Below are positions 51,944-53,836 of a stretch of 53,836 nt of DNA, one piece after another; within the stretch, counting starts at the first letter, position 1; each line of letters opens with the position of its first letter. The position numbers and the translations under genes are program-made. The notes beneath the pieces were generated by a model. It worked only from the letters and a program-made list of their open reading frames with translations, made no database searches and was not told the DNA's origin. The DNA is from CAXBPY01 sp003455275 (GTDB taxonomy: Bacteria > Bacteroidota > Bacteroidia > Chitinophagales > UBA10324), in assembly GCA_963977675.1 (NCBI GenBank), contig CAXBPY010000017.1, positions 1 through 53,836 of the forward strand, in the 5' to 3' direction.

Positions 51944-52339
51944 ATGCCAACCATTCAACAACTTGTAAGAAAAGGTCGCACCATTATTCGCACAAAAAGT
52001 AAGTCCCGTGCATTGGCTGCAAGCCCACAGAAGCGCGGCGTATGCACCCGTGTTTACACCACTACACCTAAAAAGCCGAACTCTGCACTTCGTAAAGTAG
52101 CAAAGGTTCGCCTCACTAATGGAATTGAAGTAATTTCCTATATTCCCGGTGAAGGTCATAACCTTCAGGAACACTCTATTGTACTAATTCGTGGTGGTCG
52201 TGTGAAAGATCTACCTGGAGTGCGTTACCATATTGTTCGCGGTGCCCTAGACACTGCGGGTGTAAATGACAGAAAGAAGAGTCGTAGTAAGTATGGAACT
52301 AAGAAACCGAAAGGTGGTGCAGCTGCTGCGAAAAAATAA
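51944..52339 (+). CDS. rpsL: 30S ribosomal protein S12
   Basis: 131 residues. It opens PTIQQLVRKGRT and carries the accuracy-centre loops TPKKPNSALRK (K43, K44) and GGRVKDLPGVRYH, both with wild-type residues at the sites where streptomycin-resistance changes occur. The C terminus is a short GGAAAAKK extension. First gene of the str operon, 31 bp before rpsG. Confidence 0.97.
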   Translation: MPTIQQLVRKGRTIIRTKSKSRALAASPQKRGVCTRVYTTTPKKPNSALRKVAKVRLTNGIEVISYIPGEGHNLQEHSIVLIRGGRVKDLPGVRYHIVRGALDTAGVNDRKKSRSKYGTKKPKGGAAAAKK

Positions 52340-52370
52340 TTCAGAAAAAAATTTGAACTCAAAATAAAAA

Positions 52371-52838
52371 ATGAGAAAGAGTCGCGCTAAGAAAAAACCC
52401 TTGCTTCCCGATCCAAAGTTTCAAGACCAGTTAGTTACTCGTTTTGTAAACACGCTTATGTATAACGGGAAAAAGACAGTAGCTTACGGAATTGTATATG
52501 AAACATTCAATCGTGTGGAAGAAGCTACTAAGGAAAATGGATATGAAATGTGGAAGAAGGCATTGGAAAATGTAAGCCCATCTGTTGAAGTTCGCAGTCG
52601 CCGTATTGGTGGTGCAACTTTCCAGATTCCAAGCGAAGTTCGTCCTACCCGTCGCACCTACTTGGCAATGACTTGGCTCATTCGCTATGCACGCGAGCGC
52701 AATGGAAAATCAATGGCAGAGAAAATGGCTGCTGAGATTATTGCTGCTTCAAAAGGCGAGGGCGCTGCATTTAAGAAAAAGGAAGACACACACAAAATGG
52801 CAGAAGCTAATAAAGCTTTCGCCCACTTCAAGGTTTAA
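52371..52838 (+). CDS. rpsG: 30S ribosomal protein S7
   Basis: 155 residues. It opens MRKSRAKKKPLLPDPKFQDQ and shows FVNTLMYNGKKTVAYGIVY, the VEVRSRRIGGATFQIPSEVR block and RPTRRTYLAMTWLIRYARER. It binds the 3' domain of 16S rRNA and nucleates 30S head assembly. Between rpsL (31 bp) and fusA (21 bp). Confidence 0.97.
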   Translation: MRKSRAKKKPLLPDPKFQDQLVTRFVNTLMYNGKKTVAYGIVYETFNRVEEATKENGYEMWKKALENVSPSVEVRSRRIGGATFQIPSEVRPTRRTYLAMTWLIRYARERNGKSMAEKMAAEIIAASKGEGAAFKKKEDTHKMAEANKAFAHFKV

Positions 52839-52859
52839 TTCACTTTTAGTTTTTACAAA

Positions 52860-53836
52860 ATGGCTAATGATTTAAGGTTCACCCGGAACATCGGGATTGC
52901 TGCACATATTGATGCCGGCAAAACCACTACAACAGAAAGAATCCTGTACTACACAGGTGTCTCACATAAAATTGGTGAAGTGCATGATGGTGCCGCCACC
53001 ATGGACTGGATGGTTCAGGAGAAGGAGCGTGGAATTACAATTACTTCCGCAGCTACCACATGTTTCTGGAACTATCCCACTGAGCAGGGACAAAAAGTTG
53101 CAGACACAAAGCAATACAAATTCAACATCATTGACACTCCAGGGCATGTGGATTTCACTGTAGAGGTTGAGCGCTCTCTTCGCGTGTTGGATGGATTGGT
53201 TGCATTGTTCTGCGCTGTTTCAGGCGTAGAGCCGCAGTCAGAAACTGTATGGCGCCAAGCAAATCGTTACAAGGTTCCTCGTATTGGTTTTGTAAATAAG
53301 ATGGATCGCAGCGGTGCAGATTTTCTTGATGTTGTTTCACAAGTAAAAGAAAAACTCGGAGCGAATCCTGTTCCTCTTCAACTTCCTATTGGTGCTGAAG
53401 AAACTTTCAAAGGAGTTGTTGACCTGGTATTGAACAAGGCAATTGTTTGGGATGAAGACACTCAGGGAATGACTTTTAAGGAAATTCCAATTCCGGAAGA
53501 TATGATAGATGATGTGAAGGAGTGGAGAACAAAAATGATTGAAGCTGTAGCAGAATATGATGATAAAATTCTCGAAAAATATTTTGAGGATCCGAATTCA
53601 ATTTCAGTTGATGAAATCCGAAATGCTATTCGCCGTGCAACTATTGACATTGCTATCATTCCGATGATGTGCGGTTCTTCTTTCAAGAATAAGGGCGTTC
53701 AGGCAGCTCTCGATGCAGTGGTGCAATACCTTCCTGCCCCAATTGATATTGAAGCTGTGAACGGAACTGATCCTGATGATTCGCAAAAAGTTTTGGTTCG
53801 TAAGCCCGATGTGAAAGATCCATTTGCTGCTCTCGC
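52860..53836 (+). CDS. fusA: Elongation factor G (5' part only)
   Basis: The gene runs off the right edge after about 325 codons. It opens MANDLRFTRNIGIAAHIDAG, with the P-loop AHIDAGKTTTTER, the switch I and II region EKERGITITSAATT and NIIDTPGHVDFTVEVERSLR, and NKMDRSGADF (G4 motif). The G-prime subdomain insert (about 170-250) is present. Drives GTP-dependent translocation on the ribosome. Third gene of the str operon. Confidence 0.96.
   Translation, partial: MANDLRFTRNIGIAAHIDAGKTTTTERILYYTGVSHKIGEVHDGAATMDWMVQEKERGITITSAATTCFWNYPTEQGQKVADTKQYKFNIIDTPGHVDFTVEVERSLRVLDGLVALFCAVSGVEPQSETVWRQANRYKVPRIGFVNKMDRSGADFLDVVSQVKEKLGANPVPLQLPIGAEETFKGVVDLVLNKAIVWDEDTQGMTFKEIPIPEDMIDDVKEWRTKMIEAVAEYDDKILEKYFEDPNSISVDEIRNAIRRATIDIAIIPMMCGSSFKNKGVQAALDAVVQYLPAPIDIEAVNGTDPDDSQKVLVRKPDVKDPFAAL

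Noticed and set aside
1..53836. tRNA, rRNA, riboswitch or prophage elements
   Set aside because: Intergenic gaps are short. I found no cloverleaf, rRNA core sequence, known aptamer pattern, integrase or transposase.

Overview
The window is a contiguous, gene-dense chromosomal stretch from a member of the phylum Bacteroidota. The phylum call rests on a complete gldK-gldL-gldM-gldN (porKLMN) type IX secretion block preceded by a PorP/SprF-type protein, a secreted protein with a type IX C-terminal sorting tail, a long-form IspG, a TonB receptor with a CarboxypepD_reg-like N-terminal domain, and promoters matching the Bacteroidota TTG-19-TAnnTTTG pattern. Class and order are not resolved, though it does not look like a gut Bacteroidales. 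I see no rRNA, tRNA, CRISPR array, insertion sequence or prophage.

Layout. 1-876: the 5' end of a secreted LamG-type protein diverges from a small Cro/CI-type regulator that has a perfect palindrome upstream. 1058-3028: ispG. 3124-7710 (minus): a three-gene operon reading secreted HmuY-like protein, TonB-dependent receptor, HmuY-like lipoprotein, probably for haem or another iron ligand. 7886-9802 (minus): dnaG. 9896-29491 (plus): a roughly 20 kb surface-polysaccharide locus. It holds a CpsB/YwqE phosphatase, rmlC, rmlD, cysQ, an MBOAT acyltransferase with an SGNH-like partner, a Wzx flippase, three PAPS-type sulfotransferases, GT2 and GT4 glycosyltransferases, a Wzy/ligase-like protein, a nucleotide-sugar SDR, an unknown multipass protein and a DUF1972 glycosyltransferase. 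An ArsR-type regulator (minus) and an M13 peptidase lipoprotein are embedded in it. 29484-30662 is an amidohydrolase (minus) and 30788-31834 is rlmN.

31917-36184 (minus) is the cell-shape operon mreB-mreC-mreD-mrdA. 36355-44308 holds a DUF255 thioredoxin-fold protein, the PorP/SprF-like protein and gldKLMN, closed by a strong bidirectional terminator. 44362-49270 is housekeeping and hypothetical: a P1-nuclease/phospholipase C-like enzyme, DUF502, two small envelope proteins, DUF4406, a membrane protein, a TfoX-like protein and a GNAT. 49358-51794 is an M28 peptidase followed by tsaB. 51944 to the right edge is the str operon, rpsL-rpsG-fusA, with a recognisable promoter.

How the parts fit. 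The polysaccharide genes describe a rhamnose-containing polymer that is probably both O-acylated and sulfated; CysQ would clear the PAP that the sulfotransferases release. The type IX machinery encoded here is the likely exporter of the HmuY-like protein encoded at 6457-7710. The most unusual non-coding signal is a dispersed 43-bp repeat. Four copies begin at or directly next to a TAG stop codon (ispG, dnaG, rlmN and a small envelope gene), and a fifth, diverged copy lies in front of rmlD.
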